Shown here piece after piece: positions 1-13,545 of a DNA stretch of 64,000 bases. Every line of letters begins with the position of its first letter. Within the stretch, counting starts at the first letter, position 1. This DNA comes from Anaeramoeba ignava (Eukaryota > Metamonada > Anaeramoebidae), in NCBI GenBank assembly GCA_028826165.1, contig JAPDFW010000072.1:1-64000 (forward strand). Reading direction: 5' to 3'. The notes under the pieces were generated by a model. That model was given only the letters and a program-made list of their open reading frames with translations. It did not search any database and was not told where the DNA came from. The position numbers were made by a program, and so were the translations under genes.

Positions 1-3000
1 TAAGAGATGTTTCAAGAATTTTACGAATTTGGAAATGGACTTTAGAATCTTCTATAAATCAACTTCTTTTTGAAAATACATTTATTGAAAGATCACTCTG
101 TTCTTTTTTATTATCAATTTATATTTGTTATGCATTACGTTTTACTGATAACAATAGACAAAATTATATTCAATACATTAACCAAAAATTTGTTGGAAAA
201 GAAAACAAGCAAAAAGAATTTAACATTAAACATAATTATTGATCAAATTCAGGATAATTTAGTTAATTATTTAAGAGTTCGAGAATATGATAATTTAATT
301 GCAGTTAATCAAATTTTGAAAGAGAACTTATTATTAGTATTCATTTCTTGTTATGTTCAAATTCCTTTATTTATTGTTGGAAAACCAGGTATTTATATTT
401 TTTATATTTTTTTGTAAATAGAAAACAAAAAAATAAAATATAAAATTATTATCATTTTTTTAGGAACATCAAAAACTTTATCTATTGAAATTATATTACA
501 TCGTTTACGCCAAGGAAGTGATAATTTATTAATTCAAGCATTCAAATTATCTCCTTTAGTTCCTTTCTATCTTCAATGCTCCAAAATATTATCATCAAAA
601 GGAATATCAAGAATATTTAAATTAGCAAGAGAATCCAAAAAGCATATAAGATCTGAAATTATTCCTGTTGTAATTTTGGATGAAGTTGCTTTAGCTGAAT
701 TTAGTCCTGATTTGCCATTAAAAGTTTTACATTCAGAACTTGAATTTTCTGATAGAAAATATTTGAATCAATTTATGAAAAAACCAAACTTTTCCACTAA
801 AAAAGGTTTTGATAAAAAGAAAAATTTCAGAAAAGTACGATTTTCCATTGAAAAATATGATAATAATAATAATAACAACAATAATGACAATATTAATATT
901 TCTGGAATTGAAAAGGAAAAGGAAGACCAAGAAATTATTTCAGTTATAGTAGTTTCTAATTGGAAAATAGATCCAGCAAATACTAATCGTTCAATTTTAT
1001 TATGCAAACAAGATCCAAGTCCTAAAGATATTAAAGAAACAACTGAATTAATTTTACAATCACAAAATTTACAAAATCAAGTCGATGAAAAGCCAGCATT
1101 ATTTTATAATCTGATTACAAAGAAACAAACTCAAAAAAATCAAAATCAAAATCAATTAATATACAGGCATTATTATGGATTGAGAGACTTTTATTATTTA
1201 TTAAGAATGTCTATCAAGGCAACTTTAAAATTCCAAAAAATTTATAGCAATACAAATGTATTTTGGAATGAAGTTTATAGAAATTTTGGTTCAAAACCTA
1301 CTTTTCTTGGAGAAATAAGAAAGACTTTTTCTGAAGAAAATGGATTCCCACTTCCATCAAAAGAATTTTCTTCAATGAAAATGGTTCAACAAAATATTCA
1401 TGGTAATTTACTTCCCAAAGAAGGAGGCAGAAGATATCACTTAGAGAAAGATGAAGTTCATTTGTATTCACGACATTTGATGGTTCTTATTGATAGTTTA
1501 GCATTTTTCCCAGTTTTTCTCCAACAAATCAAATCAAAAAAAGTTATCATTTTTAGTTCATTTTTTCCAAAAGAAAGTAAAAGGATCAAAATAATACAAA
1601 ATCTGAAACAAGTCGAAAAATCAGTTTCTTTGGGAGAAACAATCGTTCTTTATAATAACAATCAATTATTTGAACCACTTTATGATCTTTTGAATCAAAA
1701 CTATATAAAAATTGAAAACAAGCTTTACACAAGAATATCTTTTGAAGATGAATCAAGATTTGTTTTTATAAACCCAGGATTTAGAATTATTGTTATTACG
1801 ACTAAAATAAGAGCTTATGAAAAAGAATCACCAGCAGTTCTTAACAGGTTTGAAAAACAATTAATAGAATCAAAAGATCTTATTAGTAATGATGAAGCAA
1901 AAATTTTTCTGAAAGAACAAGATAATATTTTGAGTATTATTGAGAAAATGCCAGATTCTAAAATTAAAAGAGAGCATTTTATTATTAACTACCATAACGA
2001 TTTTTTGCCAAGTCTTGCAATTAAATTCCAAAATAAGTTAAAAAAGATGAAGAACATCTATCATGAAAGCAATCAAGAAACAATACCGACAAACCAAAAA
2101 ATAATTGAAGAAGATATGAATAAATGCTGTATGAGATTGTGCAGAGCTGAATCTGTGATTGAAATACAACAAATCTATAATCAAAAGAAAGAGGTTAATA
2201 ATGAAGATGAAAAAATTCAAAATCTCTTGAATTATGGATTACAATTATCATCTAAGGGATTTGCTAATTTATTCACAAAAGAATTAGAACCTAGAAAAAT
2301 ACATAATTCTATCATTTTAACATATTCTCCAATAAATGAGAAAATTATATATCCTCAAAATTCCAAAACTCAATCAATTAATCTTTCTGAATTTCAAAAT
2401 GAAGATGCACTAAAGAAAAGACTTTCAGATAAATGGTTCAAAAAATCAAAAATTAAAAGAAAAAACACCAAGACTATTTTTATCATTCATTTTGATATTT
2501 CTCAATCATCAGAACAAATGTTCTATCAATCAAGATATCTTATTGAAAATATGATTCAAAAATTCTTACAAGAAGAGAATATCAAAGAGGAAGAATCAAC
2601 CAAAAGAAAAATTTCAAACGAAAACAAGAAAAAACACTATTTCTTTGAGAAACAACAATTTTATGTTGTATTTATAGTTCATCTCCCGCTTACATTAATA
2701 ACAAAAACCTTTTTCTATTGTTTTGATGATATTTGGGAATATTATTATCTTGAGGAACTTTCACCAAAAATAGATATTGACTTGAAAATTGGAAATATAA
2801 ACCAAAATTTATCAATTGAAACACTAATAAAAAATGTTAAAGATCAAATACCTGCGATCCTAAAAAACAGTATTACATTTTCTATAAGTAAATTTTTGCG
2901 TCCAGATAACAAATATTATGCAGAACTAATAAATTTGACAAGTGGTTTACTTGATAACAAAAATTTTGTTCAATCTATGATTAATTCTTTTATCAAAGCA

Positions 3001-6000
3001 TCCAAAGAAAAAAAGAATGAAAGCAACAAACTATATCAATGGAATATTGTTGAGATTATAAAAGAAAAAAAAGAAAGAAAAAGAAGAGATGGAACTTTCA
3101 TATCATACATCACAGACGAATTTTTCTCCAAAATTATTAGAATATTTGCCATTTTCCTTTCTAGTTTTGATCGAAACTACAATCTACATCTTTTTAGAGA
3201 AGAACAGAAATATATCTTAGATGTTTGGATCAATATTTCAAAGAATTTCTCCATTCATTTCTATCCTTTATTTGAAACTGATTATACTTTCAAAGCTCAA
3301 TTCCCATTTTCAAATTATATTTATTTATCAATTCAAGAAATATTAATCAAACAACAAAAAAAGCAACAATAATGATAACAATAATGATAATAATGATATA
3401 ACAATAACAATAATGATAATTCCTTTAGCTTTTTGAAAAATAATGAAAGAATAGAAGAAAAAGATATCCTCATTTTATCCAGATTATTTAGTTCGGAAGA
3501 TCAAAAAGATAGTGATTTAATGACAAGATATATTCATGATTTATTACATTTTACATTGAAAACTAATCAAATCAAAATTATTGAAGAATTGAATGTTAAT
3601 GTTTTAAATTTGATTTTTACACAAGCCCAGAAACAAAAATTCACTTTAATTGAAATACAAGAAATTTATAATTCAACTTTCAAAGATCATCTCAAATCAA
3701 TTACAGAAATTTGGGAATTTATGAAAAAGAAATTTGGTGATAAATTAAAAAAATATTATGATTCCAATTCAGTTTCAAACTCGAAATCACAATTATCAGT
3801 ATATTTTTTCATTTGCTCATGTTTGGAAATTCTTGGAAAGCAAATGGATTCAAAAGAAGTTTTAAAAAATCATCCAAACATTAGATCAGAAATTTATTCT
3901 TTTACTCCAAGATTTAAGAAATTAATTGAGTTTTTGGAAATACAAGAACAAGGAAAGAAAATTGATCAAACAAAAATACAAGAATTAATTAATGATTGGC
4001 ATAAGATTCTTATTAAATTTCAAGTTATGGAAATTGTTGAATTTCCAGATTTCAACTCTGTTAATTTGTTTTTTAAGAAAAGTAACAAAAGAATTACTTT
4101 TGGAGATTTGAAAACCGAAAATTTTGTTGAAACAATTTACATTCCTGTTTTGAATGCAATTAGAAGAAGAAACAAAGAAGAAGCAAAACAGAAAAATTTA
4201 TTTGTTGGGTTTTTCCCTACTTTTTTTAAATTTTTATCTGAATTAATGGTTGAAAGATTAGATTTCCAGCGGGGTTTATTTCATGGAAAAAGAAAATATG
4301 TAACTAATAATATTGAAACATTTTTAAATACTGTTGTTAAATATGATAAACAAAGAATTCAATTTTTGAATGAAACTCATTTGAAAGATATTCGTGTTCT
4401 TTGTTTAGAACATTTGTTTAATTTTACATTTGTGAAGGATATTTCTGAAGGGTTAAAAAAGGCTTTGAAAAAAGGAATTGATAATACTTTAACAAAATGT
4501 GAATTAAATACATTAGAAGAAAATGATAACAATTTGATTTCTTTAATGCTAGTTAAATTTTTTGAAGAAAATACAAAACTTTTAAATCAAAATTTCACAA
4601 TAGATACAATTCAAAATCATTCAAATGAAAAAGATTCTTCAAAACTATTAAATCATTTGGGTATTCAATTTAAAGAACCAATTAATATTCAACAAATTGT
4701 TAATTTAATTGAAATACGAAAAAAGATTATTGAAAACGAAGAAGAAGAAGAAAAAGATTTAAGAGATATCATCAAAAAATTCAAGATATCAATTAAAGAT
4801 GATTGGGTTTTATTTCTTTTGCATAATATTTATAACAAAGGAGGAGTTACATCAATTAATAATTTCTTAACAAAAATTTCAAAAAAAAGAAAAACAAAAG
4901 AACATGATATTCAACAATTCCAAAAAATATTTTCTAAAATTCCGAAAGCAATTGAGTTCACAAAAGAAACACCAATATTGGAATATATTACAAATAAAAA
5001 AATCGATGAAAGTACAAATATATCGCATTTAATAACCAATTTACAATTTCTTCCATATATTGAAAGTAAACTTGAGGAAATTCAAAAAAAAGTTCAATCT
5101 GATAAATTATTTCAAGTAATTATTCATTCAATAGAAATTTTCGAACAACATAAAATTGAACCATTATTTTCATTATTCCCAATAATTATGGAAAATGATC
5201 CAGAAAAAAGAATTGAAAAAACTGAAAAGTTATATTTCTATTTCCCAACAACACCTTCAATTCCATTTGAAAATGAATTTATTAAGGATATTAATAATTG
5301 GATAATTTGTCAAAAAAAACATTTAAATTATTACTCAAAAAAATCAAAACTCAAAGAATGCTCAATTTGTAAAGCTCCATTATCTGTAAGAACTGTGGAT
5401 ATCAATTTCTTCACGAATCCACCCTATTTAGTTTTTGATTCAAACTTGCCAAAAAGTATATTTTATACAGTTAGAGGTTTAAATCCAATTACATTTAGAA
5501 TTCTTCGTTTATTTTTTTACTCGATATTATTTGGATTTGCTTGTGGAACTCCATCATTTTCATTAGTATTTTTGATGTTGATCAATGATTCCTTTTCCCA
5601 TCCGTATTCACAAGAACAAATCCTAAATCTTTTCCATGAGCATATTCAGAATGATTTCTTTGCTCTTTCAAAATTACTTGAAACAACATTTGAAAATTCT
5701 GTTTTGTATTTCCATTTGATTTTCCAAGAAATATCTAAAGAATTAAAAAACAAAAAGAGTCGTTTATCAAAACTTAATACATTCAAGACTTTTGAAAAGC
5801 CAGAATCAAGAAATAAATTTGAAAATAAAATTCAAGAATTTTGGCAAAAATCTCATACAAGAATTATCAAATTAATTAAACAAAAAAGTTTCAAGAAATG
5901 TAATCTTTTGGATGAAATTCAAAAGAATTATTTCCAAAAAAAATGGTATTTAGTTCAATTTGAAAGCCAAACCACATTTTTAAGTATTTATAACCAAATT

Positions 6001-7347
6001 ACTCAGGAGAATAAATTTACAAGATTTTTATTTGAAAATTTGGATGATATTGAATTAATCAATTTATTTCCTTCATTTTTATTGTTTGTTAACAGTTTAT
6101 TCAAGTTTTGGAATGGGAAGTTATCAAAAGATGAAGTTGAGAACATTTCTATTAAATTTTTTGTTGGTAAATTATCAGACAAAAACCAAGAACGGAATTG
6201 GATGGAAGTTTATAAAAAATTTGAGAAATTTTTCAATATATGTTTGAAACAAACAAAATATTTAATTTTGAAAAATGGATTACCAAGAGATTTGGAATCA
6301 TTCACCATTAATAAAAATAAATCAATTGAATATTGTATTCCTGGAGAAATTGACGATGAAAAAAAATGTTTCATTAAGATTATGATTGAACACATTTCAA
6401 ATTTAAACAGAAATCTAATTGAAAAAGCATCAAAATTGACAAAAAGTAAAGATGAGAAAAAGAAAAAGTTTGTTGTTAAATTACCTGATTTAGATGAGAA
6501 AATTGATAAATTACGACTTTTCAAAATTGAAATTTCTGAAATTGAAGAATTATTTGAAAAAGAAATTATATTCAAATCAACTCCAAATGAAATTGAAAAT
6601 AGAGTGAAAAATATATTAACAAATATATTAACAAACTCAAAAAATTTCACATTCAGAATTAATAATTTTGTATTCTCAGACACAAAAATTGATTTCAAAG
6701 AATTTAACTTGGAAATTATTAACAGCAATCAATCCTCTCTTTCTGAATTAAAATGGAATCAAATTTGGAAGGAACTTGAAGCAAATTCAAAAACAAGAAA
6801 TTTCCTCTTTATTATTGATCATATTATTGAAAATTTGAATCAAAATTCTGATACATATTTTTCAAATGAATTTTTTGAAAAAACATTATATCAATTTGTT
6901 TCACAAGATCTTCAAATCCAAGAAATTGAAGAAATTGCCAAAATATCACCAACATTGAAAAAAGAAGTTAAATTAACTCATATTCTTTTTATTAAAGATA
7001 AATTCAAACAAAATTTTGATGAACCATTAAAATTAATTGCACAATGTTATCAAGCACCATTAAATATACATTTAAAAAAGGAATTGGATAATTTCGCAAC
7101 AAAAATCGGACAACTTTCTGATTCTTTTATAAATTTTTGGCTTAATTTTATTCTTTAAAAATTTAAAAATCAAGAAACAATTTCTCAAAATGATAAATTA
7201 AAAGAAAGTTTTATTGCTTATGCTTCATTAACTAAAAATTCATTAATTAAGAAAACTATTGAAAGTAATTTCCCAGAAATTATTCAAGTTAAACATTGTA
7301 TTGAATCTTTTAAATATTTCGAAGAAATTTTAATTAGGAAAATTTAA
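1..7347 (+). CDS. RNF213: RNF213 (mysterin)-like AAA+ E3 ubiquitin ligase, 5' partial, interrupted
   Basis: Middle and C-terminal part of an RNF213-type giant AAA+ E3 ligase; the start lies before base 1. Coding begins in the frame of base 3 (RDVSRILRIWKW). A Walker A motif (GKPG/TSKT) is split by a 75-bp intron at 389-463, followed by a Walker B-like ILDEVALAEFSP and LPLKVLH, as in a family AAA module. Near 5299-5390 an RZ-like zinc motif (W..C....H, then C..CKAPL) precedes LNPITFRILRLF, matching the order in RNF213. Three lesions are visible: a frame change at about 200-235; a disrupted N/D-codon run at 3370-3420 that needs two small indels to read through; and an in-frame TAA at 7156-7158 followed by 62 more in-frame codons to TAA 7345. 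The gene is either decaying or carries consensus errors. Family assignment is firm; functionality is not. Confidence 0.82.
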
Positions 7348-7435
7348 ATTTAAAAATAATAAAAGAAAGGATTTTTGATTTCAATTTTTTTTGCTTTTCT
7401 TTTCTTTTTGAAAAATTAAAAACGAAAATGAAAAA

Positions 7436-10400
7436 TTAATTTTTTGAAGTCCAAGTATAAAAAATTTCAGATTGTTTTTCATTTGGAAGATCTGGAACAA
7501 AATTGATCTTGAGAATTTGAGAAAAACCTTCTTTTTCTAAAGGTTCATCAATTTTGCATCTGTTGAAAGAAATTGGAGGAACATGAGAAATTTCACCATT
7601 TGAGAAAATGACACGAACCCAATTCAAATGTTCAGCTATTGGACGAGAAGCCATAAAACGGAAAGCACGAACAGGAATACTGAAAGTTTTACCGATTAGA
7701 AGGATATCTGCTCGGCTTTGGGTTGTATGATTTGTTGTGTCGATACAAATTTTCCGTTTATTTTCAACATTTTTTTTGATATTTTCGAGAAATTTTGTTT
7801 TTGTTGTGAAATCTTCTCGGTGAATTCCAATATATCCAGATGGTTCAAGATATTTCTTGAAGAAAGTTGTTTTTCCTGAAACAGGTAAACCGATCAAAAG
7901 GATTATTTCCTGTTCTTCTGAGACAAGTTTTGCTTCTGATGGTTCATAAAGATTTTTTGGTGGATTTTGTTTGATTTCTTTTGCATCAAATGATTTCCAA
8001 CTGAATTTTTCTTCTTTCACATCTTTATTTGTAAAGATCTCTTCAGGTGTTTTGAAAGGCAATCCTATATTCGCAGCAAATTGGCGATCTGAGCAATCCT
8101 GATCATCTTCTCTTCCTGCCAAATTTCCGACAAAAAATGAATCTTGTAATGAAATTTCTTGATTATCATTTGCTTCTTCTACAAATCTTTTCCACATATA
8201 AATGGATGGTTTTCTTTATAAAATTAAAATCAAATTAAAATTAAAATCAAATTAAATCAAAATTAAAATTAAAATCAAAATCAAAATTAAAATTGAAAAT
8301 GAAAATCAAAATCAAAATGAAAATCAAAATTAAAATTAAAAATTAAAATCAAAATAAAATCAAAATTAAAATTAAAATCAAATTAAAATTAAAATTAAAA
8401 TTAAAATCAAAAATTAAAATCAAAATTAAAATTCAAAATTAAATCAAATCCACTTTTTTTTTTGGAAAAATTTTTTACCGAATGTGATTGTTTTCTGTTG
8501 CAATAAAAGCTTGAACTGGAAAATCCAATTTTTTTCCTACATTTTCTATACGAGTTCTATATGATGTTTGATTTAGTTTTTTCTTACTAATATTGAGTTG
8601 ATTTGCAAAGAAAACGATTTTGAAACCATTATCATAAAATTCTTTAAGTTTTGGAGCAACTTGATCATTCAAGAATACCCAATCTTTAGAATTTATTGGG
8701 ATTGATTTTGAACTTTTTGTTTTTATGACAGTTCCATCCTATTTATTTATAAAATATTAAATAAAAATATTAAATATATTTATTTATAAAATATTAAATA
8801 GAATTATTTATAAAATATTAAATATATTTATTCTAAAAATGTGGAATAAAAAATATTAAATATAATTATTTATAAAATATTAAATATAATGATTTATAAA
8901 ATATTAAATATAATTATTTATAAAATATTAAATATAATTATTTATAAAATATTAAATATAATTATTTATAAAATATTAAATATATTTATTTATAAAATAT
9001 TAAATATAATTATTTATAAAATATTAAATATAATGATTTATAAAATATTAAATATATTGATTTATAAAATATTAAATATATTTATTTATAAAATATTAAA
9101 TATATTGATTTATAAAATATTAAATAGAATGATTTATAAAATATTAAATATATTTATTTATAAAATATTAAATATATTGATTTATAAAATATTAAAATAT
9201 ATTTATATTTATTTAAAAAAATATTAAATATATTGATTTATAAAATATTAAATATATTGATTTATAAAATATTAAATATATTGATTTATAAAATATTAAA
9301 TATATTTATTTATAAAATATTTAATATAATGATTTATAAAATATTAAATATATTGATTTATAAAGATTAAATATAATTATTTATAAAATATTAAATAGAT
9401 TGATTTATAAAGATTAAATATAATTATTTATAAAATATTAAATATATTGATATATAAAATATTAAATATAATGATTTATAAAATATTAAATAGAATGATT
9501 TATAAAATATTAAATATATTGATTTATAAAATATTAAATATATTGATTTATAAAATATTAAATATAATTATTTATAAAATATTAAATATAATTATTTATA
9601 AAATATTAAATATAATTATTTATAAAATATTAAATAGAATGATTTATAAAATATTAAATATATTTATTTATAAAATATTAAATATTAAATATATTTATTT
9701 ATAAAATATTAAATATATTTATTTATAAAATATTAAATATATTGATTTATAAAATATTAAATATATTGATTTATAAAAATATTAAATATAATGATTTATA
9801 AAATATTAAATATAATAATTTATAATATATTAAATATAATGATTTATAAAATATTAAATATAATGATTTATAAAATATTAAATATATTGATTTATAAAAT
9901 ATTAAATAGATTGATTTATAAAATATTAAATAGATTGATTTATAAAATATTAAATATATTGATTTATAAAATATTAAATATATTTATTTATAAAATATTA
10001 AATAATTATTTATAAAATATTAAATATAATTATTTATAAAATATTAAATATATTAATTTATAAAATATTAAATATAATTATTCTAAAAATGTGGAATTTA
10101 AAATTTATTAAAAATGTGGAATAAAAATATTAAATATATTGATTTATAAAATATTAAATATAATTATTTATAAAATATTAAATATATTTATTTATAAAAT
10201 ATTAAATATAATTATTTATAAAATATTAAATATAATGATTTATAAAATATTAAATATAATTATTTATAAAATATTTAATATAATTATTTTATAAAGAATT
10301 ATTTTATAAAATATTAAATATATTTATTTATAAAATATTAAATATATTTATTTATAAAATATTAAATATATTTATTTATAAAAAGATTAAATAGATTGAT

Positions 10401-12402
10401 TTATAAAATATTAAATATAATAATTTATAAAATATTAAATATATTGATTTATAAAATATTAAATATATTGATTTATAAAATATTAAATATATTGATTTAT
10501 AAAATATTTAATAGAATGATTTATAAAATATTAAATATAATTATTTATAAAATATTAAATATATTGATTTTATAAAATATTAAAATATAATGATTTATAA
10601 AATATTAAATATAATTATTTATAAAATATTAAATATAATTATTTATAAAATATTAAATATATTTATTTATAAAATATTAAATAGAATTATTTATAAAATA
10701 TTAAATATATTTATTTATAAAATATTAAATATATTGATTTATAAAATATTAAATATAATTATTTATAAAATATTAAATATATTTATAAAATATATTTATT
10801 TATAAAATATTAAATATAATGAATGATTTATAAAAATATTAAATATATTTATTTATAAAATATTAAATATAATTATTCTAAAAATGTGGAATATAAAATA
10901 TTAAATATAATTATTTATAAAATATTAAATATAATTATTTATAAAAATATTAAAAATGTGGAATATAAAATATTAAATATAATTATTTATAAAATATTAA
11001 ATATATTGATTTATAAAATATTAAATATAATTATTATAAAATATTAAATATATTGATTTATAAAATATTAAAATATATTTATTTATAAAATATTAAATAT
11101 ATTTATTTATAAAATATTAAATATATTTATTTATAAAAATAAATATATTTATTTATAAAATATTAAATATAATTATATATAAAATATTAAATATATTTAT
11201 TTATAAAATATTAAATATATTTATTTATAAAAATATTAAATAGAATAATTTATATATTAAATATAATGATTTATAAAAATATTAAATATAATTATTTATA
11301 AAATATTTAATATAATTATTTATAAAAGATTAAAATATAATTATTTATAAAATATTAAATATAATTATTTATAAAATATTAAATATAATTATTTATAAAA
11401 TATTTAATAAAATTATTTATAAAATATTAAATATATTGATTTATAAAATATAAAATAGAATTATTTATAAAATATTAAATATAATTATTTATAAAATATT
11501 AAATATATTGATTTATAAAATATTAAATATATTGATTTATAAAATATTTAATAGAATGATTTATAAAATATTAAATATAATTATTTATAAAATATTAAAT
11601 GTATTTATTTATAAAATATTAAATATAATTATTTATAAAATATTAAATATTAAATAAATTTAAAAATGGAATAAAAATATTAAATATATTGATTTATAAA
11701 ATATTAAATATATTGATTTATAAAATATTAAATAAATTATTTATAAAATATTAAATATATATTGATTTATAAAATATTAAATATATTTATTTATAAAATA
11801 TTAAATAGAATGATTTATAAAATATTAAATATAATTATTTATAAAATATTAAATATAATTATTTATAAAATATTAAATAGAATGATTTATAAAATATTAA
11901 ATATAATTATTTATAAAATATTAAATGTATTTATTTATAAAATATTAAATATAATGATTTATAAAATATTAAATATATTGATTTATAAAATATTAAATAG
12001 AATGATTTATAAAATATTAAATATATTGATTTATAAAATATTAAATATAATTATTTATAAAATATTAAATATAATTATTTATAAAATATTAAATATAATT
12101 ACTAAACTAAATCCTGCTATTTTTTTAACTCCTTTATTTTCTTCATGATTCATAAAAAGAAAACCTTTTTCTGTTTTCCAATGAAATTTTGAAGGTTTTT
12201 TAGTCTTTTTTGGAGTTGATTTTGGTTTTTTTTTTGGAGATTTTTTTTTGGATTGAATTTTTGATTCGTCATCTTTTTCTCTCTTATCTTTATTCTTTTT
12301 CAATCTTTTAACTTCGTCTTTTTCTTCTTCTGGATTTTTTGTTGTTGTTTCTGTATCTTGTTGCCTCTTTTTTTGTGTTGATTTTGGAGATTTTGGTGGC
12401 AT
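7436..12402 (-). CDS. PNKP: Polynucleotide kinase 3'-phosphatase (PNKP), degenerate phosphatase half
   Basis: Repairs DNA strand-break ends in the nucleus by 5'-OH phosphorylation and, in relatives, 3'-phosphate removal. Exons on the minus strand: 12103-12402, 8479-8738, 7436-8213 (445 aa; all junctions GT...AG and in phase). Residues 1-75 are Lys/Pro-rich and replace the FHA domain of animal PNKP. The HAD phosphatase half follows (GFSLDGT, VFFANQ, RKPSIYMW, VGNLAGR), then the kinase half with P-loop GLPVSGKTT at about 295-303 and IDTTNHTTQSR. Order and spacing match human PNKP throughout. Odd: the nucleophile Asp of DxDGT is Ser99, the motif II Thr is Ala145 and the VGD Asp is Asn217, so the phosphatase is probably dead while the kinase looks intact. 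Intron 1 is 3364 bp of satellite. Divergently arranged with FAM32A. Confidence 0.92.
8214..8478. repeat. PNKP intron 2, AAAATT/AAAATC hexamers
   Basis: A 265-bp intron of the minus-strand PNKP gene. It holds irregular AAAATT, AAAATC and AAAATG hexamers from about 8222 to 8445, then a T-run beside the donor GTAAAAAATT. The acceptor TATAAAG lies at 8214-8220. Confidence 0.85.
8739..12102. repeat. 24-bp satellite filling PNKP intron 1
   Basis: About 140 copies of a 24-bp unit with core TTTATAAAATATTAAATA, varying mainly at two positions next to the core. The array begins directly at the splice donor (GTAATTATATTTAATATT read on the minus strand) and runs to within a few bases of the acceptor AG, so the intron is almost entirely repeat. 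Because 24 is a multiple of 3, false open frames of the type IYKILNI appear on the plus strand. A few units carry the interruption AAAAATGTGGAAT (near 8836, 10086, 10110, 10881, 10965). Confidence 0.95.
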
Positions 12403-12926
12403 TGAAGTTTAAGAATTAGAGAAAAATGAAGTTAGATCGTTAGAAATTCTTCCAAATAAAACTATTTTTTTTTTTCACTTTTGCTTTTTTTTTTATGATA
12501 TTTTTTTCTTCTTTTTATTTTACTTATTAAAGGTTATTAAAAGTAATGATGAGAAAGCAAATTTTTTAATTAAAAATTTTTTTTTGAATAATTTTAGAAA
12601 AATATTTTTTTTTTTCTTTAAAATTTTTTTCAATTTTTAAATCAAGTTTTATTTAAAAATTTATTATAATTTAGAAATAAAAAGTTTAATTCTTTCAACT
12701 TTCCAATATTTTCTTTAATTTTTATTATTAAATAAATTTATATTTTATTGATTAAATTAATTTTGATCAAAACAATAAAAAAATCAATTTATATATAAAA
12801 TTATATATATAATAAAAAATATATAATATATAAAAAATATAATATAGAAATTAATATAAAAAATTTTTTTCTTTTTAATTTTTTTTTAATTTTTTTTTTC
12901 ATTTTTTTTTTATTCCTTAATTAAAA
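12403..12926. other. AT-rich divergent intergenic region, PNKP / FAM32A
   Basis: A 524-bp gap between two divergent start codons. It has T- and A-runs and a TATATA-rich stretch at about 12785-12855. It must contain both promoters. I see no gene or defined motif in it. Confidence 0.6.
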
Positions 12927-13545
12927 ATGACTGAATCTTATCAAAATATTGTAAGAGGCCGTTTACGTTTTAAAGGAGGATTACTTCCTGTTAAAGAAAA
13001 TCCAAATATAAAGTAAAAAATTTTTATCCGAATTTTTTTTTTTTTAAAAATTATTTTAACTAAATTTTTTTCCCAAATTAAAATAATTTACAAATTATCA
13101 ATATTCTTAATTACAAAAAAGGAAACGCTCACGTAGAAAAAAACGAAGAGAGAGATTAAACGAGAAAGAGTCGATTCTAAATGATCCCAAATTACTTGAA
13201 GAATTAGAAAATGTTGAGGATCAAGATGAAATCAACAAAATACTTTCTCAACATAAACAGACAAAAGAGAATGAAAAGGAAGAAAATAATAGTAAAAATC
13301 CGATTGAAGTAAATCAAGAGAAAGAAAACACTGAACAGAATGAAAATGAGGATAAGGAAAAACCTTTATTTGAACGAGAAATGACTGAATCAGAAAAACT
13401 TTATTATAAAATTCTTTTAAAAAGAGAAAAAGAAAAAGCAAAACAACTTGCAAGAACCTCTCATAGACAGAGAGTTGAAGAGTTTAATGAAAGATTAGCT
13501 TCATTACCTGAGCATCATGATATTCCTAAAGTCGGACCTGGATAG
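12927..13545 (+). CDS. FAM32A: FAM32A family nuclear protein (splicing factor)
   Basis: Exons 12927-13012 and 13122-13545 (intron GT at 13013, AG at 13120-13121, 109 bp) give 169 aa. The N-terminus MTESYQNIVRGRLRFKGG resembles the FAM32A start with its LKLKG motif. A basic KKRSRRKKRRER segment follows, then a Glu/Asn-rich linker. The C-terminus RTSHRQRVEEFNERLASLPEHHDIPKVGPG carries the family hallmark HRQRVE.FN..L..L.EH.DIPKV. In animals FAM32A acts in the catalytic spliceosome at the second step. The linker is longer than in the roughly 112-aa human protein. It sits head-to-head with PNKP and tail-to-tail with ARL1. Confidence 0.85.

Noticed and set aside
3370-3432. An intron between the two halves of the RNF213-like gene
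   Set aside because: A possible acceptor (CCTTTAG) exists, but no GT donor lies near and the run is AAT/GAT codons in the same overall frame, so slippage or error fits better.
8889-12148. Open frames of the type MIYKILNI repeated on the plus strand
   Set aside because: They are the 24-bp satellite in PNKP intron 1, where a unit length divisible by three avoids stops; the intron is proven by in-phase PNKP exons on the other strand.
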